From Actinomycetota bacterium (GTDB lineage: Bacteria > Actinomycetota > Acidimicrobiia > Acidimicrobiales > Ilumatobacteraceae), in NCBI GenBank assembly GCA_026393475.1, contig JAPLAA010000060.1, positions 62,001 to 126,000 of the forward strand: DNA of 64,000 nucleotides, in the 5' to 3' direction. Below are positions 19,926-30,706 of this stretch, piece after piece. Position numbers and translations under genes: made by a program. Each line of letters starts with the position of its first letter. Position 1 is the first letter of the stretch. A model generated the notes under the pieces. That model searched no databases. It worked only from the letters and a program-made list of their open reading frames with translations, and was not told where the DNA came from.

Positions 19926-22109
19926 TCACTCCGAGGCCGGCTGCTCCAGCTTCTCGGCCATCCGCTGCTGACGGAACGCCAGGAGACCGCCTGCAGCTGC
20001 GACCGCTGCGATCGCACCGACGGGGCTCGATGTTCCGAGCGATGCCGACGACGCCGTCGCCGGTCGGCCTGCCGGGATGGACGTGCCGTTGACGCGCCGG
20101 ATCGCGACGACCGCGTTCCGGCTGATCACGCTGCCGGGAACGACCGCCGAACTGACGGCGTTCCAGGTGCTCTGCGGGACGAGGTTGTTGCCGTCCTCCC
20201 CAGGGTGCTGCACGGCGCCGAACAGCGTCTTGTCGTCGGCGGTGAAGTACGGGCCGGTCGCCTCGGCGCCCAGCGGCACGGAGGCGAGCGCCTTCAGGTG
20301 GCCGCGCTCGGGGCCGGCCGTCGGGACACCGTAGAAGGAGTCGTTCTTCTGCAGACCGCCGCCACTGGGGAGACTGGGCATGCCGTCGGTCGAGATCCAG
20401 AGGTTGCCGCGGCTGTCGAACGCGACGTTGTCGGGGCGAGCGATCGGGCTGACCTGGCTCTCGTCGAAGCCGGCGAAGTAGGTGCGGCCCGAGCTGTTCG
20501 CGGCCGCGGGCACCGTGGCCGCGTCGAGCGTGCCACCTGCGTTCGGGTTGCCGCACAACATGAAGATCTCCCAGGCGAACGACAGACCGGTGTGGTCTCC
20601 CGATGCTTCGCGGATCTCGATGATGTGGCCGCCACGCGAGGAATCGGGATCGGTCGCCGCGTTGCTGAGACGCGGGTTGGCGGCGTCTGCGGCCGAACGG
20701 CTCGTCCCGGTCATCGCGGCGTAGATGAAGCCGGTCTTGGGGTTCACCTCGACGTCTTCGGGGCGGTCCATCTTCGTGCCGCCGAGGAGGCCGGCGGCGA
20801 TACGCGTGCGGATGAGCACATCGGCCTGATCCTCGAACGTCGGGCTCACCAGCGGGCCGGTGCCGAACACGAGGGGCTTCCAGACCCCGGTGCCGTCGGG
20901 CAGGAAGGTCGCCACGTACAGGGTGCCACTGTCGAGCAGGTCGGCGTTGGCCGACGCGCGCCGCTGCACCTTCTTGTCGCTGACGAACTTGTAGATGCAC
21001 TGCTGGGCCTGGTCGTCGCCCATGTAGACCACGTACTTGCCGTTCGTCGCCCTGGTGCCGGCGGCGGCCTCGTGCTTGAACCGGCCGAGCGCGGTGCGCT
21101 TCTTGGGGACCGAGGTGGGGTCGTACGGGTCGATCTCGACGATCCAACCGAAGCGGAACGGCTCGTTCCACTCCTTCGTCATGTCGAAGCGATCGTCCAC
21201 GAGCTCCCACCCGCGGCTGCTCGCGCCGGCGCCGATGCCGAAGACGCTCGCGTTGTCCTGGGCGTACTTCTTGAGCAGGTCGCCACCGGGGACGAGGAGT
21301 CCCCGGTTGGCGAAGTACTGGTCGAAGTTCTCCTCGGCGGTGAGGGCGGTGCCCCACGGCGTCGTGCCGCCACCGCAGTTGTTGAGCATTCCCTTGACGG
21401 CGGTGCCGGTGGGGTCGGCGTTGGTGCGGAGGTGCACGTTGCCGGCGACCGGGCCGGTGATCTGCATCGGCGTGGAGCCGGTGATGCGCCGGTTGTAGCG
21501 GCTGTTGGGCCGGTAGCGCCAGGAGTTCTTCTTCAGCACGACCTTCACGACCGATGCGCCGTGCGCTTCGATCTCGATCAGCTTCTGCTCGGCGGTCGTG
21601 GCGGCGGCGCTGTTGAACCCGGCGTAGGTGACGCCGGGGAACATCATGTTCGCGCTCGTGTACTCGTGGTTCACGAACATGAGCGCCTTGTCCTCGCCGT
21701 CGTCGCTCTCGTCGTCGCGGTAGGAGTCGTCGCCGCGCTTGCCGAGCGGGTAGATGCCGACCCAGTCGTTGTTGAACCCGAACTGCTGCGCCTGGGTTGC
21801 GGCGGTCTGGTTGTCGACGTTCAGCGCGGGGGCGCCGGGGACGACGGGGTCGCCCCACGAGATGACGACGTCGTGCTTGAAGCCCACTGCGGTCGAGATC
21901 TGGTCGGCGGTGTTCAGCGGCAGCGCATCGAAGGTGAGCTCACCCGGCGCGTAGGGCGCGGCGGCCTGTGCGGTCCGAGCAGCCACGGCCGACCCGGCGG
22001 CGGTACCGCCCAGGACGACGAGCGTCTTCAACGCCCCTCGGCGACTCATCCGCTCGCGGACGACGTCTTCGAACTGGGACTGGTCGGCTTCGATGTGTGC
22101 GTCGGTCAT
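19926..22109 (-). CDS. PhoX family (DUF839) secreted alkaline phosphatase-like protein
   Basis: A 727-aa Tat-exported beta-propeller protein related to the Ca/Fe-dependent PhoX phosphatases. The signal is SRRGALKTLVVLGGTAAGSAVA with twin arginines near residue 24. Family motifs include LMFVNHEYTSANMMFPG, PWGTALTAEENFDQYF, KMDRPEDVEVNPKTGFIYAAMT and RPDNVAFDSRGNLWISTDG. The end (SPVGAIAAVAAAGGLLAFRQQRMA) is a hydrophobic segment with basic residues, so the protein may stay membrane-attached. ATG 22109 follows a GGGAGGG ribosome site. Phosphate-responsive control is likely for the family, but I see no clear PHO box. Confidence 0.9.
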   Translation of the reverse strand: MTDAHIEADQSQFEDVVRERMSRRGALKTLVVLGGTAAGSAVAARTAQAAAPYAPGELTFDALPLNTADQISTAVGFKHDVVISWGDPVVPGAPALNVDNQTAATQAQQFGFNNDWVGIYPLGKRGDDSYRDDESDDGEDKALMFVNHEYTSANMMFPGVTYAGFNSAAATTAEQKLIEIEAHGASVVKVVLKKNSWRYRPNSRYNRRITGSTPMQITGPVAGNVHLRTNADPTGTAVKGMLNNCGGGTTPWGTALTAEENFDQYFANRGLLVPGGDLLKKYAQDNASVFGIGAGASSRGWELVDDRFDMTKEWNEPFRFGWIVEIDPYDPTSVPKKRTALGRFKHEAAAGTRATNGKYVVYMGDDQAQQCIYKFVSDKKVQRRASANADLLDSGTLYVATFLPDGTGVWKPLVFGTGPLVSPTFEDQADVLIRTRIAAGLLGGTKMDRPEDVEVNPKTGFIYAAMTGTSRSAADAANPRLSNAATDPDSSRGGHIIEIREASGDHTGLSFAWEIFMLCGNPNAGGTLDAATVPAAANSSGRTYFAGFDESQVSPIARPDNVAFDSRGNLWISTDGMPSLPSGGGLQKNDSFYGVPTAGPERGHLKALASVPLGAEATGPYFTADDKTLFGAVQHPGEDGNNLVPQSTWNAVSSAVVPGSVISRNAVVAIRRVNGTSIPAGRPATASSASLGTSSPVGAIAAVAAAGGLLAFRQQRMAEKLEQPASE

Positions 22110-22146
22110 GATGACCCTCCCGTGGTGGAGCGGTGGTGGTCTCCGG

Positions 22147-22180
22147 ACCATAAGAGAGCTCCATTGAGCCACGATGGAGC
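22147..22180 (-). promoter_or_regulatory. Promoter/operator region of the PhoX-type gene
   Basis: TATGGT (22147-22152, minus) is a -10 candidate about 40 nt before ATG 22109. Just upstream of it is the inverted repeat GCTCCAT (22158-22164) and ATGGAGC (22174-22180), placed where a -35 element or an operator would sit. Confidence 0.35.
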
Positions 22181-22237
22181 ACGTGCGACGGGGAGTTGAA
22201 CGGGGGACGAACTGACGATTCCGTCTCCGTCAGCGCG

Positions 22238-22798
22238 TCACCAGAGAAAGGTGAGGAGCGCGTGCCGCGAGCCGCGTCGGACCGGCGTCACTTCGTGCAG
22301 CAGGCTGCAGGAGAACACGATCGCGGCGCCCGGGCGCGGCCGGAACTCGTCGGTACCGAACTCGGGGAACCTGAGGTGTCCGCCCTCGAAGTCCTCGTCG
22401 AGGTTCACCGTCACGGCCAGTCGGCGGTGACGAGCGTCCGGTGCCTCGTTGTCACGATGTGCGGTGAACCATCCGGCACCCGCGTCGTACCGGACGATCT
22501 TGAACGCTTCGTGCGAACGGATGGGCTGCGCGAACGCCGTGGCCGCCGCCGGGAGCAGACGATCGACGAACGATCGCTGCACGCGAGCGGTCAGTTCCTG
22601 GTCGACGAGGAGATGGTCGAAGCGAGCCTTGACGTCGTCGTCGGGCACGAGGACCGCGTTGCCGTCGGGCCCCGGCCTGACCATGGGCGAGGCCACCCAG
22701 CCCTCCCGGTCGGCGTGCGCGAGCAGGTCGCGGACCAGTGATCCGTCGAGCACGCCGTCGACGATCAGGAGCGGGACGGCCCCGTCACTGATGACCAT
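22238..22798 (-). CDS. 2OG-Fe(II) oxygenase family protein
   Basis: A 186-aa double-stranded beta-helix dioxygenase of the prolyl-hydroxylase-like group. The iron ligands are His and Asp of WFTAHRDNEAP (about 111-121) and the distal His in SCSLLHEVTPV. The 2-oxoglutarate arginine is in VRRGSRHALLTFLW at the C-terminus. EDFEGGHLRFPEFG is typical of the fold. The substrate, protein or small molecule, is unknown. It is separated by about 130 bases from the PhoX-type gene on the same strand and follows the SCP2 gene, but no strong operon signal is seen. Confidence 0.85.
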   Translation of the reverse strand: MVISDGAVPLLIVDGVLDGSLVRDLLAHADREGWVASPMVRPGPDGNAVLVPDDDVKARFDHLLVDQELTARVQRSFVDRLLPAAATAFAQPIRSHEAFKIVRYDAGAGWFTAHRDNEAPDARHRRLAVTVNLDEDFEGGHLRFPEFGTDEFRPRPGAAIVFSCSLLHEVTPVRRGSRHALLTFLW

Positions 22799-22822
22799 CG
22801 TGCCGCCCTCGGTCGTCAGGGA

Positions 22823-23239
22823 TCAGGCGGTGATCTCTTTGATCTCCTGGGCGATGGTCTTCGCGATCTCGTCCTGGGGCATCGAGGTCTGCATCGCCAT
22901 CATCTTCATCATGTCGCCCTGGACCTTGATCTTGCCGGCCATGAACGCCTGCATCCCGGCCGCCTGGTCCTGCTCGACGAAGAGCTTGTACGCGGTGGCG
23001 TAGTCGGTGGTGACGGTGAGGTCGGCGGCCTCGAGTTCGCCGAGGTCCATGACGACCGCGCCCGACGAGGTGTCCATGAACGTCTTGATCACCTGGTCGC
23101 CGTTGACGGTCTCGGGCACCTCGGTGATCACCTGGTTCATGCGGATGCTGGTGGTGACCTTGGTGGCCTGGTCGGCGTACTTCTCGCGGATCTCGCGGGC
23201 AGCCTCCATCCAGGCGGGCGACAGGAACTCGTGCGACAT
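22823..23239 (-). CDS. SCP2 sterol-binding domain protein
   Basis: A 138-aa single SCP2-like domain expected to bind lipids or fatty acyl groups in a hydrophobic tunnel. The family pattern GAVVMDLGELEAADLTVTTDYATAYKLF, then the Met-rich helix AFMAGKIKVQGDMMKMMAMQ, is clear. ATG 23239 has GGAGG seven to eight bases upstream, so I prefer it to the start seven codons earlier. It lies 24 bases upstream of the oxygenase gene on the same strand. No catalytic residues are expected. Confidence 0.85.
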   Translation of the reverse strand: MSHEFLSPAWMEAAREIREKYADQATKVTTSIRMNQVITEVPETVNGDQVIKTFMDTSSGAVVMDLGELEAADLTVTTDYATAYKLFVEQDQAAGMQAFMAGKIKVQGDMMKMMAMQTSMPQDEIAKTIAQEIKEITA

Positions 23240-23356
23240 GCGAACCTCCGGGAACGGCATCTGACCTGGCCGTCCACGGTGGCGGCCACGTGGATCGCAA
23301 GCTACCCGCCCGGAGCGGCCGCGGCGATGTCCTGACGTCGAGTCCGGGCCGCCCGA

Positions 23357-24508
23357 TCAGGCCGTGTCGTTCCCGAGCCGGTGGTGGAGGTATGCCACCC
23401 GCACGGCGAGGGCCTGGCGGATCTGTGGCCCCACGTCCTCGGCGAACTCGTCGCGGTAGGTGCTGTCGGTGGACAGCACGACGGTGAAGTACATGCCCGT
23501 GAAGGCGCCGAGGAAGCCGGCGACGCGCAGCAGCGGTTCGGTGATCACCAGGGTGTGGCTGCCGACGCCGAGGCTCGCGAACACGTGCACCTGATCGAGC
23601 CCGGTCCAGGCCTCCGTCGTCTCCACGGGGATGGCCAGGAACCCGAACAGCGCGAAGAACAGCGTGAGCAGGAGCGCGACGAACGTGATCTGCAGCGACT
23701 GGCTGAACACCGTGACGAGGGCGGCGTTGACCTTCTGCCGCCGCGACAGCGCGAACGGCGGCGGTGCACCGGCCTCGGGGAGCACGACGATCTCCGCCGG
23801 CGTGCCCGCGGCCGCGGTGCGGACCGCGTCCCAGCTGTCGAAGGTGGCGAGGCCGCGCATGATGCCGGGCACCCGCGACAGCACGAAGACCGCGCCGAGC
23901 ACGAAGAAGATCGACAGCGTGGCGACGTAGGGCAGTCCGGTCAGGGTGCCCGCCACCTGCCACACCTCGGCGTTGATGAACAGGAACGTCGTGAACAGCA
24001 GCAGCAACGGCAGAGCGCGGACCACCAGGCTCGCGAGCGTCGAGAGCTGTGCCGCGCTGCGTCGGATCGCCCAGGCGAGCAGCGCCAAGACCGCGTAGCT
24101 GGTGGCGAGGAAGATGACACCGAGGATCGCGGCGCCCTCGATCAGTGTCTGGAAGGCGTCGCCGGCCTGGCCGAACACCAGCGACGGGATGGTGGGCCCG
24201 ATGAGGAACAGCGCCAGCTCGGGCGTGCCGACGACCTCGGGGACGACGAACGGACGTCGATGGCGGGCCATGTTGATGACGGCCCAGCCGGCGATCAGCA
24301 CCGCGACGACCCCGACGGCCGTGGCCACGTTGCGCTGCCAGCTCCAGTCGCGCAGGTTCAACGCATTCAGTCCGCCTGCCACGTACGCGATGCCGAGCAT
24401 CGGCAGGCTGCGGTTCCAGATGTCGGTCGTGGGGGCGTAGTCGTCGATGAAGTGCGGGACGCCGCGACGGATGAACCATCGCTCGATCTCGGTGTTGCGC
24501 GCGCCCAC
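23357..24508 (-). CDS. Multipass membrane protein of unknown function
   Basis: A 383-aa protein with about eight hydrophobic segments, among them ALPLLLLFTTFLFINAEVWQVAG, FVALLLTLFFALFGFLAIPVET and VAGFLGAFTGMYFTVVLST. The cytoplasmic-looking N-terminus EIERWFIRRGVPHFIDDY is distinctive and recurs in actinobacterial membrane proteins that I cannot assign to a function. I chose GTG 24508 because TAGGCT lies seven bases upstream, not the start 40 codons earlier. It is divergent from serA, with about 100 bases between the two. Confidence 0.75.
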   Translation of the reverse strand: MGARNTEIERWFIRRGVPHFIDDYAPTTDIWNRSLPMLGIAYVAGGLNALNLRDWSWQRNVATAVGVVAVLIAGWAVINMARHRRPFVVPEVVGTPELALFLIGPTIPSLVFGQAGDAFQTLIEGAAILGVIFLATSYAVLALLAWAIRRSAAQLSTLASLVVRALPLLLLFTTFLFINAEVWQVAGTLTGLPYVATLSIFFVLGAVFVLSRVPGIMRGLATFDSWDAVRTAAAGTPAEIVVLPEAGAPPPFALSRRQKVNAALVTVFSQSLQITFVALLLTLFFALFGFLAIPVETTEAWTGLDQVHVFASLGVGSHTLVITEPLLRVAGFLGAFTGMYFTVVLSTDSTYRDEFAEDVGPQIRQALAVRVAYLHHRLGNDTA

Positions 24509-24515
24509 GTGGGGG

Positions 24516-24521
24516 AGCCTA
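24516..24521 (-). promoter_or_regulatory. -10 box of the membrane-protein gene
   Basis: TAGGCT (minus) ends 7 nt before GTG 24508, a leaderless arrangement. Confidence 0.55.
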
Positions 24522-24612
24522 GGTGGGGCGACCAGCGGTGCGAGGTGTGTCACACCCGGCAGCTGAACGAATTGTTCATCGCGGTTCCGATGCCCGGATC
24601 GAGCGGGTAACG

Positions 24613-26181
24613 ATGGACGCGATGGCACGCATCCTCGTCACCGAAGAGATCGCCGAGGGCGGTCTCGATCGACTCCGCGCCGCAGGCCACGAGGTGGACG
24701 TCCAGCTCGACCTGTCGCAGCTGCTCACCCACATCGTGGGCGCGCACGCACTGATCATCCGCTCCGCCACCCAGGTCACCCCCGAGGTGCTCGAGGCCGG
24801 CAGCGACCTGATGGTCGTCGGCCGGGCCGGCATCGGCCTCGACAACGTCGACGTCGACGCCGCCACCCGCCGCGGCGTGATGGTCGTCAACGCACCGCAG
24901 AGCAACATCATCTCCGCCGCCGAGCACACCATGGCGCTCCTGCTCTCGCAGGCCCGCAACGTGCCGCAGGCCCACGCCGCGCTCACCCAGGGCCGCTGGG
25001 AGCGCAGCCGGTGGGAGGGTGTCGAGCTCGCCGACAAGGTGCTCGGCATCGTCGGCCTCGGTCGCATCGGCAAGCTCGTCGCCGACCGGGCCAAGGCCTT
25101 CGGCATGCGGCTCGTGGCCTACGACCCCTTCGTGTCCGCCGATCGCGCCCGCCAGATGGGCGTCGAGCTGCTCGGTCTCGACCAGCTGATCACCGAGGCC
25201 GACTTCGTCACGATCCACCTGCCGAAGAACAAGGAGACCACGGGTCTCATCAACCGCGACCTGCTGATGAAGGCCAAGCCGAGCCTGCGTGTGATCAACG
25301 TGGCCCGCGGTGGCATCGTCGTCGAGCAGGACCTGGCCGACGCGATCCGCGAAGGCATCATCGCCGGTGCCGCGCTCGACGTGTTCGCCGCCGAGCCCAC
25401 CACGTCGTCGCCGCTGTTCGAACTCGACAGCGTCGTGGTCACCCCGCACCTCGGTGCCTCCACCCGTGAGGCGCAGGACAAGGCCGGCGACACGATCGCC
25501 GACATGGTGCAGTTGGCGCTCGCCGGCGAGTTCGTCCCGTTCGCCGTCAACGTCAATGCTGCCGAGGCCAACGAGACGCTGAAGCCCTACCTGCCCCTCG
25601 CCGAGCGGCTCGGTCGCCTGTTCGCCTCGCTGTCGGGTCAATCGCCCGCCACCATCGAGGTGTGCTGCGACGGCGACATCGCCGGCTACGACACGCGCAT
25701 CGTCACGCTCGCCGCGCTGAAGGGCTTCTTCGGTCTGTTCAGCGACGAGGCGGTCACGTACGTGAACGCCCCGCAGCTCGCGAAGGACAAGGGCCTCGAG
25801 GTGCGCGAGACGAACTGCGCCACCGCGGCCGACTTCGTCAACCTGATCACCATCCACGGTGGGGGCCACTCGATCTCCGGTGCGATCGTCGGCAAGCGCG
25901 GCGACCAGCGCATCGTCGCGATCGACGAGCACAGCTTCGACGTGCCGCCCGCCGCCAACATGCTGATGGTCAAGAACGACGACCGGCCCGGTGTGATCGG
26001 TCTCGTCGGCACGATGCTCGGCGACGCCGGCATCAACATCGCCGACATGGACGTCGGCCGGGCAGTCGAGCCGGGCACCGCGGTCATGTTGATCGCCCCC
26101 ACCGCCAGCGTGCCGACCGAGGTCGTCGAGTCGTTGCGTCAGGCGCCCGGCATCATCTCGGTGAACACGCTCGTCGGCTGA
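24613..26181 (+). CDS. serA: D-3-phosphoglycerate dehydrogenase
   Basis: A 522-aa long-form enzyme for the first step of serine synthesis, oxidising 3-phosphoglycerate with NAD. The cofactor loop is VLGIVGLGRIGKLVADRA (about 149-166). The catalytic Arg, Glu and His are in VINVARGGIVVEQ, ALDVFAAEP and VVTPHLGASTREAQ. The intervening ASB domain (about 318-450) and C-terminal ACT domain (MLMVKNDDRPGVIGLVG) suggest serine feedback. ATG 24613 (MDAMARILVTEE) is taken, and ATG 24622 is equally possible. Two hairpins follow the stop. The length and domain order match mycobacterial SerA. Confidence 0.95.
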   Translation: MDAMARILVTEEIAEGGLDRLRAAGHEVDVQLDLSQLLTHIVGAHALIIRSATQVTPEVLEAGSDLMVVGRAGIGLDNVDVDAATRRGVMVVNAPQSNIISAAEHTMALLLSQARNVPQAHAALTQGRWERSRWEGVELADKVLGIVGLGRIGKLVADRAKAFGMRLVAYDPFVSADRARQMGVELLGLDQLITEADFVTIHLPKNKETTGLINRDLLMKAKPSLRVINVARGGIVVEQDLADAIREGIIAGAALDVFAAEPTTSSPLFELDSVVVTPHLGASTREAQDKAGDTIADMVQLALAGEFVPFAVNVNAAEANETLKPYLPLAERLGRLFASLSGQSPATIEVCCDGDIAGYDTRIVTLAALKGFFGLFSDEAVTYVNAPQLAKDKGLEVRETNCATAADFVNLITIHGGGHSISGAIVGKRGDQRIVAIDEHSFDVPPAANMLMVKNDDRPGVIGLVGTMLGDAGINIADMDVGRAVEPGTAVMLIAPTASVPTEVVESLRQAPGIISVNTLVG

Positions 26182-26215
26182 CCCTCACGGGTCAACGGTC
26201 CCGCACGAAGTGCGG
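26179..26215. terminator. Tandem hairpins between serA and pyrF
   Basis: TGACCC-tcac-GGGTCA (26179-26194, overlapping the serA stop) and CCGCAC-gaa-GTGCGG (26201-26215) lie between convergent genes. Both stems are 6 bp and perfect. Confidence 0.55.
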
Positions 26216-26223
26216 ATCGGTGG

Positions 26224-27042
26224 TCAGCGAGCGCCGGCGGCGCGGATCTGGTCGCGGGTGGCGATCGCAGCGGCACGCGCCGCCTCGGCGTAGTCGTCGC
26301 CGCTCGATGCGTACAGGATCGCCCGCGACGAGTTGATCACCATGCCGAAGCCCTGGCTGTCGGCTCCGGCTGCCACCGTCGCGTCGACATCGCCGCCCTG
26401 GGCGCCGATCCCGGGCACCAGCAGCGGCATGTCGCCGACGACGGCCCGCACCTCGCGCAGTTCGTCCGGATAGGTGGCACCCACGACGAGCCCGCAGTCG
26501 CCGATCTGCGACCACTCGGTCGCGACCCGGCGGGCGACGTGGAGGTACAGCGGTTCCCCGCCGACGTCGAGCATCTGGAAGTCGCCCGAGCCGGGGTTCG
26601 ACGTGCGGCACAGGACGAACACCCCGTGGCCGGTGTGGCGGAGGAACGGCTCGACGGAGTCGGTGCCGAGATACGGGTTCACGGTCACGGCGTGCGCGCC
26701 GTAGCGGTGGAACGCCTCGCGCGCGTACTGCTCGGCCGTGGGCCCGATGTCGCCGCGCTTGGCGTCGAGCACGAGCACGACGTGTGGATGGCGTTCGCGG
26801 ATGTGGTGGCAGATCCGCTCGAGCTGCGCCTCGGCCCGGTGGGCGTGGAAGTAGGCGATCTGCGGCTTGAACGCGCAGACGACGTCGGCCGTCGCGTCGA
26901 CGATGTCGATGCAGAACCGTTCGATCGCGTTCGGGTTGCCGTCGAGCGGGGAGGGCAGTCGAGCGGTGTCGGGGTCGAGGCCGACGCACAGCATCGAGTC
27001 GCTGCGATGCCAGGCGGTGCGGAGAAGGTCGTGCAGGCCCAT
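26224..27042 (-). CDS. pyrF: Orotidine 5'-phosphate decarboxylase, type 2
   Basis: A 272-aa enzyme making UMP from OMP, the last step of pyrimidine synthesis. The catalytic K-x-D region is [17 protein letters not shown] (about 89-105), and the opening [15 protein letters not shown] and AFKPQIAYF are typical of the longer actinobacterial type-2 form. [16 protein letters not shown] and [17 protein letters not shown] complete the phosphate site. TAGTGT (minus strand) lies ten bases before ATG 27042. It runs convergent to serA and sits downstream of the secreted-protein gene on the same strand. Confidence 0.95.
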   Translation of the reverse strand: MGLHDLLRTAWHRSDSMLCVGLDPDTARLPSPLDGNPNAIERFCIDIVDATADVVCAFKPQIAYFHAHRAEAQLERICHHIRERHPHVVLVLDAKRGDIGPTAEQYAREAFHRYGAHAVTVNPYLGTDSVEPFLRHTGHGVFVLCRTSNPGSGDFQMLDVGGEPLYLHVARRVATEWSQIGDCGLVVGATYPDELREVRAVVGDMPLLVPGIGAQGGDVDATVAAGADSQGFGMVINSSRAILYASSGDDYAEAARAAAIATRDQIRAAGAR

Positions 27043-27052
27043 GTCGGGTTGG

Positions 27053-27058
27053 ACACTA
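27053..27058 (-). promoter_or_regulatory. -10 box of pyrF
   Basis: TAGTGT (minus) ends 10 nt before ATG 27042, giving a very short or absent leader. Confidence 0.4.
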
Positions 27059-27114
27059 CTCAGCCGCCGTCGGCGGGCTTCCTTCCGATCAGACGCCGAA
27101 TCGGCGATCCCGCT

Positions 27115-27783
27115 TCATTGGCAGTTCCAGACGCCGTTGTCCTCGAGTTGCGGCTGGACGCACCCGGGAGGCATCGGTGGGATCGGCTTGTTCGCCGGCC
27201 AGTCGGCCGGGACGCCCTCGGGCCGTGCGGCGGCGGTGGTCACCGGCGCCGTGGTGGCCGTCGTGGCCGTGGGTGCCGCCGTGGTTGCCGCCGTGGTTGC
27301 CGGGGCGGCGGTCGTCACGGGCGGCTGTGTGCCGCTGGTGGGCGACGGTGACGGGGCGGGCGAGGTGGCGGGCGAGGTGGCGGGCGCAGCCGCCGGAGTG
27401 GTGACGCCCGTCGGTGCGCCGGTGGGTGCCGCTGGTGGGGTCGGCGTGTTCGCGCCGGAGCCCCTGCTGCCCTGGCCCGATGTGGCCGAGACGGGTGCGG
27501 CCGCCGGCGCCGTCGCCCCGGTGGGTGCCGCCGGCGTCGCGGCGATGGGCACGGCAGGATTGAGCGCGGTCGGCAGCGGTGCGGCACCGGGCAGAGCGGC
27601 ATCACCGACGGCGGGGTCGGTGCCCGGTGATGCGTCGGGCGAAACGGCCAGGGTGGTGTCGAGCAGAGGCACCCCGGCGGAGGGGTCGTCGGCGGGCTCG
27701 TAGACGATGGCGAACGACATCGCCGCCACCGCGGCGGTACCCGCCACGCTCAACGCCGTCACGAACGTGACGCGTCGGTTCAT
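27115..27783 (-). CDS. Secreted Ala/Pro/Thr-rich protein
   Basis: A 222-aa protein with an N-terminal signal or anchor helix (FVTALSVAGTAAVAAMSFAIVY). A disordered stretch of about 140 residues rich in Ala, Pro and Thr, coded by imperfect repeats such as TSPATSPAPSPSP, follows. It ends in a short conserved-looking tail with two cysteines (PPMPPGCVQPQLEDNGVWNC). The tail could form a disulfide and be the functional part, with the rest as a wall-spanning linker. No family is recognised. ATG 27783 follows a GGAGG site seven bases upstream. Confidence 0.65.
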   Translation of the reverse strand: MNRRVTFVTALSVAGTAAVAAMSFAIVYEPADDPSAGVPLLDTTLAVSPDASPGTDPAVGDAALPGAAPLPTALNPAVPIAATPAAPTGATAPAAAPVSATSGQGSRGSGANTPTPPAAPTGAPTGVTTPAAAPATSPATSPAPSPSPTSGTQPPVTTAAPATTAATTAAPTATTATTAPVTTAAARPEGVPADWPANKPIPPMPPGCVQPQLEDNGVWNCQ

Positions 27784-27952
27784 ACTCAGACCTCCGACCC
27801 TCGATGCCACCCTGCGTCCGCCCGCCGCACCTGCCCGGGTCACCGTGCACGTGCGGTTGCGAGACTATCGGGTGCTCAGCCCCCGGAGATGAGTGGTCTT
27901 GAGACGGTCTGAAGACTCCGACCACGACCCGTGGCCGGAGGAGCCTCGGAGG

Positions 27953-28144
27953 TCAGCCCTCGACGGTGATCGCTGCGGTGGGGCACATGTCGGCGGCCTG
28001 CTGCACCTTGTCGCGCAGTTCCTCGCCGGGCTCCTCCTGGAGCACGTACAGGTAGCCGTCGCTGCGCACCTCGAACACCTCGGGGGCCACCTGCATGCAT
28101 GCCCCGGTGGACGCACACACATCGAAATCGACGGACACCTTCAT
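27953..28144 (-). CDS. Single-cluster ferredoxin, probably [3Fe-4S]
   Basis: A 63-aa electron carrier. Three cysteines are arranged as C-x5-C (VCASTGACMQVAPEVFEV) and a distal CPTAAI, the pattern of actinobacterial [3Fe-4S] ferredoxins that serve cytochrome P450s. The fourth cysteine position of the first motif is replaced. No P450 lies nearby, so the partner is unknown. ATG 28144 has an AAGGGG-like ribosome site. It lies downstream of the sunset-domain gene on the same strand, 40 bases apart. Confidence 0.88.
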   Translation of the reverse strand: MKVSVDFDVCASTGACMQVAPEVFEVRSDGYLYVLQEEPGEELRDKVQQAADMCPTAAITVEG

Positions 28145-28184
28145 GTTGTTCCCCTTCGTCGCTCCCGACCCGACGTCGACGACG

Positions 28185-28583
28185 TCAGGCCTTGGCCGCA
28201 CGATAGCCGTCGGCCGCCGCGGACTCGGCGTCGACGTAGCAGCGTTCGGCCTTGGTGCGGTCGTAGAAGCGGCCGCCGGGCACGTGGTAGATGCCGGAGT
28301 TGTCGTTCGCCTTCACCGGATGGTCGAGCGGGCAGTCGCCCTCGACCGGCGCGACCCAGGCCGACCCGCCGGTCTCGACCATCTCCTGCGCCGGTGCCAG
28401 CGGTTCGTCGGACACCTGCGGCACGATGACCGGCCGGGGGCCGGGAGCGGGCGGATCGAACGGCGGCCACGCCGGGGAACTCGTGGGTGCGGGGACGGAG
28501 CGTGTGGACCACCAGCGTGCGGTCACCGCCGTCACGGCGGTCAGCACTGCCAGCCACACCAGTCGCCTCGCCCATCGCCGCAT
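28185..28583 (-). CDS. Sunset-domain-containing membrane-anchored protein
   Basis: A 132-aa protein with an N-terminal membrane helix (LVWLAVLTAVTAVTARWW), a Pro-rich linker and a C-terminal domain. The core of that domain (CPLDHPVKANDNSGIYHVPG, FYDRTKAERCY, AAADGYRAAK) matches the small sunset domain often found at the end of secreted nucleases and wall proteins. Here it stands alone, without a nuclease. The function of the domain is unknown to me. It lies just after the leuA terminator and before the ferredoxin gene. Confidence 0.7.
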   Translation of the reverse strand: MRRWARRLVWLAVLTAVTAVTARWWSTRSVPAPTSSPAWPPFDPPAPGPRPVIVPQVSDEPLAPAQEMVETGGSAWVAPVEGDCPLDHPVKANDNSGIYHVPGGRFYDRTKAERCYVDAESAAADGYRAAKA

Positions 28584-28625
28584 GACGCGATCCTAGTTCC
28601 GCAGGCCGCGACGGCCGGTCGTTCC

Positions 28626-28662
28626 GTGAGCCGCGCCCGCAGCCGGTGCGGGCGCGGCTCAC
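28626..28662 (-). terminator. Perfect 16-bp hairpin after leuA
   Basis: Arms 28626-28641 and 28647-28662 are exactly complementary over 16 bp around a 5-nt loop, 10 nt beyond the leuA stop on the minus strand. A strong terminator candidate without a U-tract. Confidence 0.8.
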
Positions 28663-28671
28663 CGAAGCGAA

Positions 28672-30609
<1,938 letters not shown>

Positions 30610-30638
30610 TCAGGTTCGCCGCAGGCCCCGCCCGTCGG

Positions 30639-30658
30639 CGATTTCCCGCGGGAAATCG
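30639..30658. repeat. 20-bp perfect palindrome, copy 1
   Basis: A perfect palindrome with core TTTCCCGCGGGAAA flanked by CGA and TCG. The 18 bases GCGATTTCCCGCGGGAAA at 30638-30655 recur at 31857-31874, on the other side of the HNH gene. Confidence 0.85.
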
Positions 30659-30694
30659 GTCGAGCGTCGGGGGATCGGTGTCGCACCCCTTGGT

Positions 30695-30700
30695 CATGAT
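30695..30700 (+). promoter_or_regulatory. -10 box of the HNH gene
   Basis: CATGAT ends 6 nt before ATG 30707, which would make the mRNA leaderless. Confidence 0.4.
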
Positions 30701-30706
30701 CGGGTG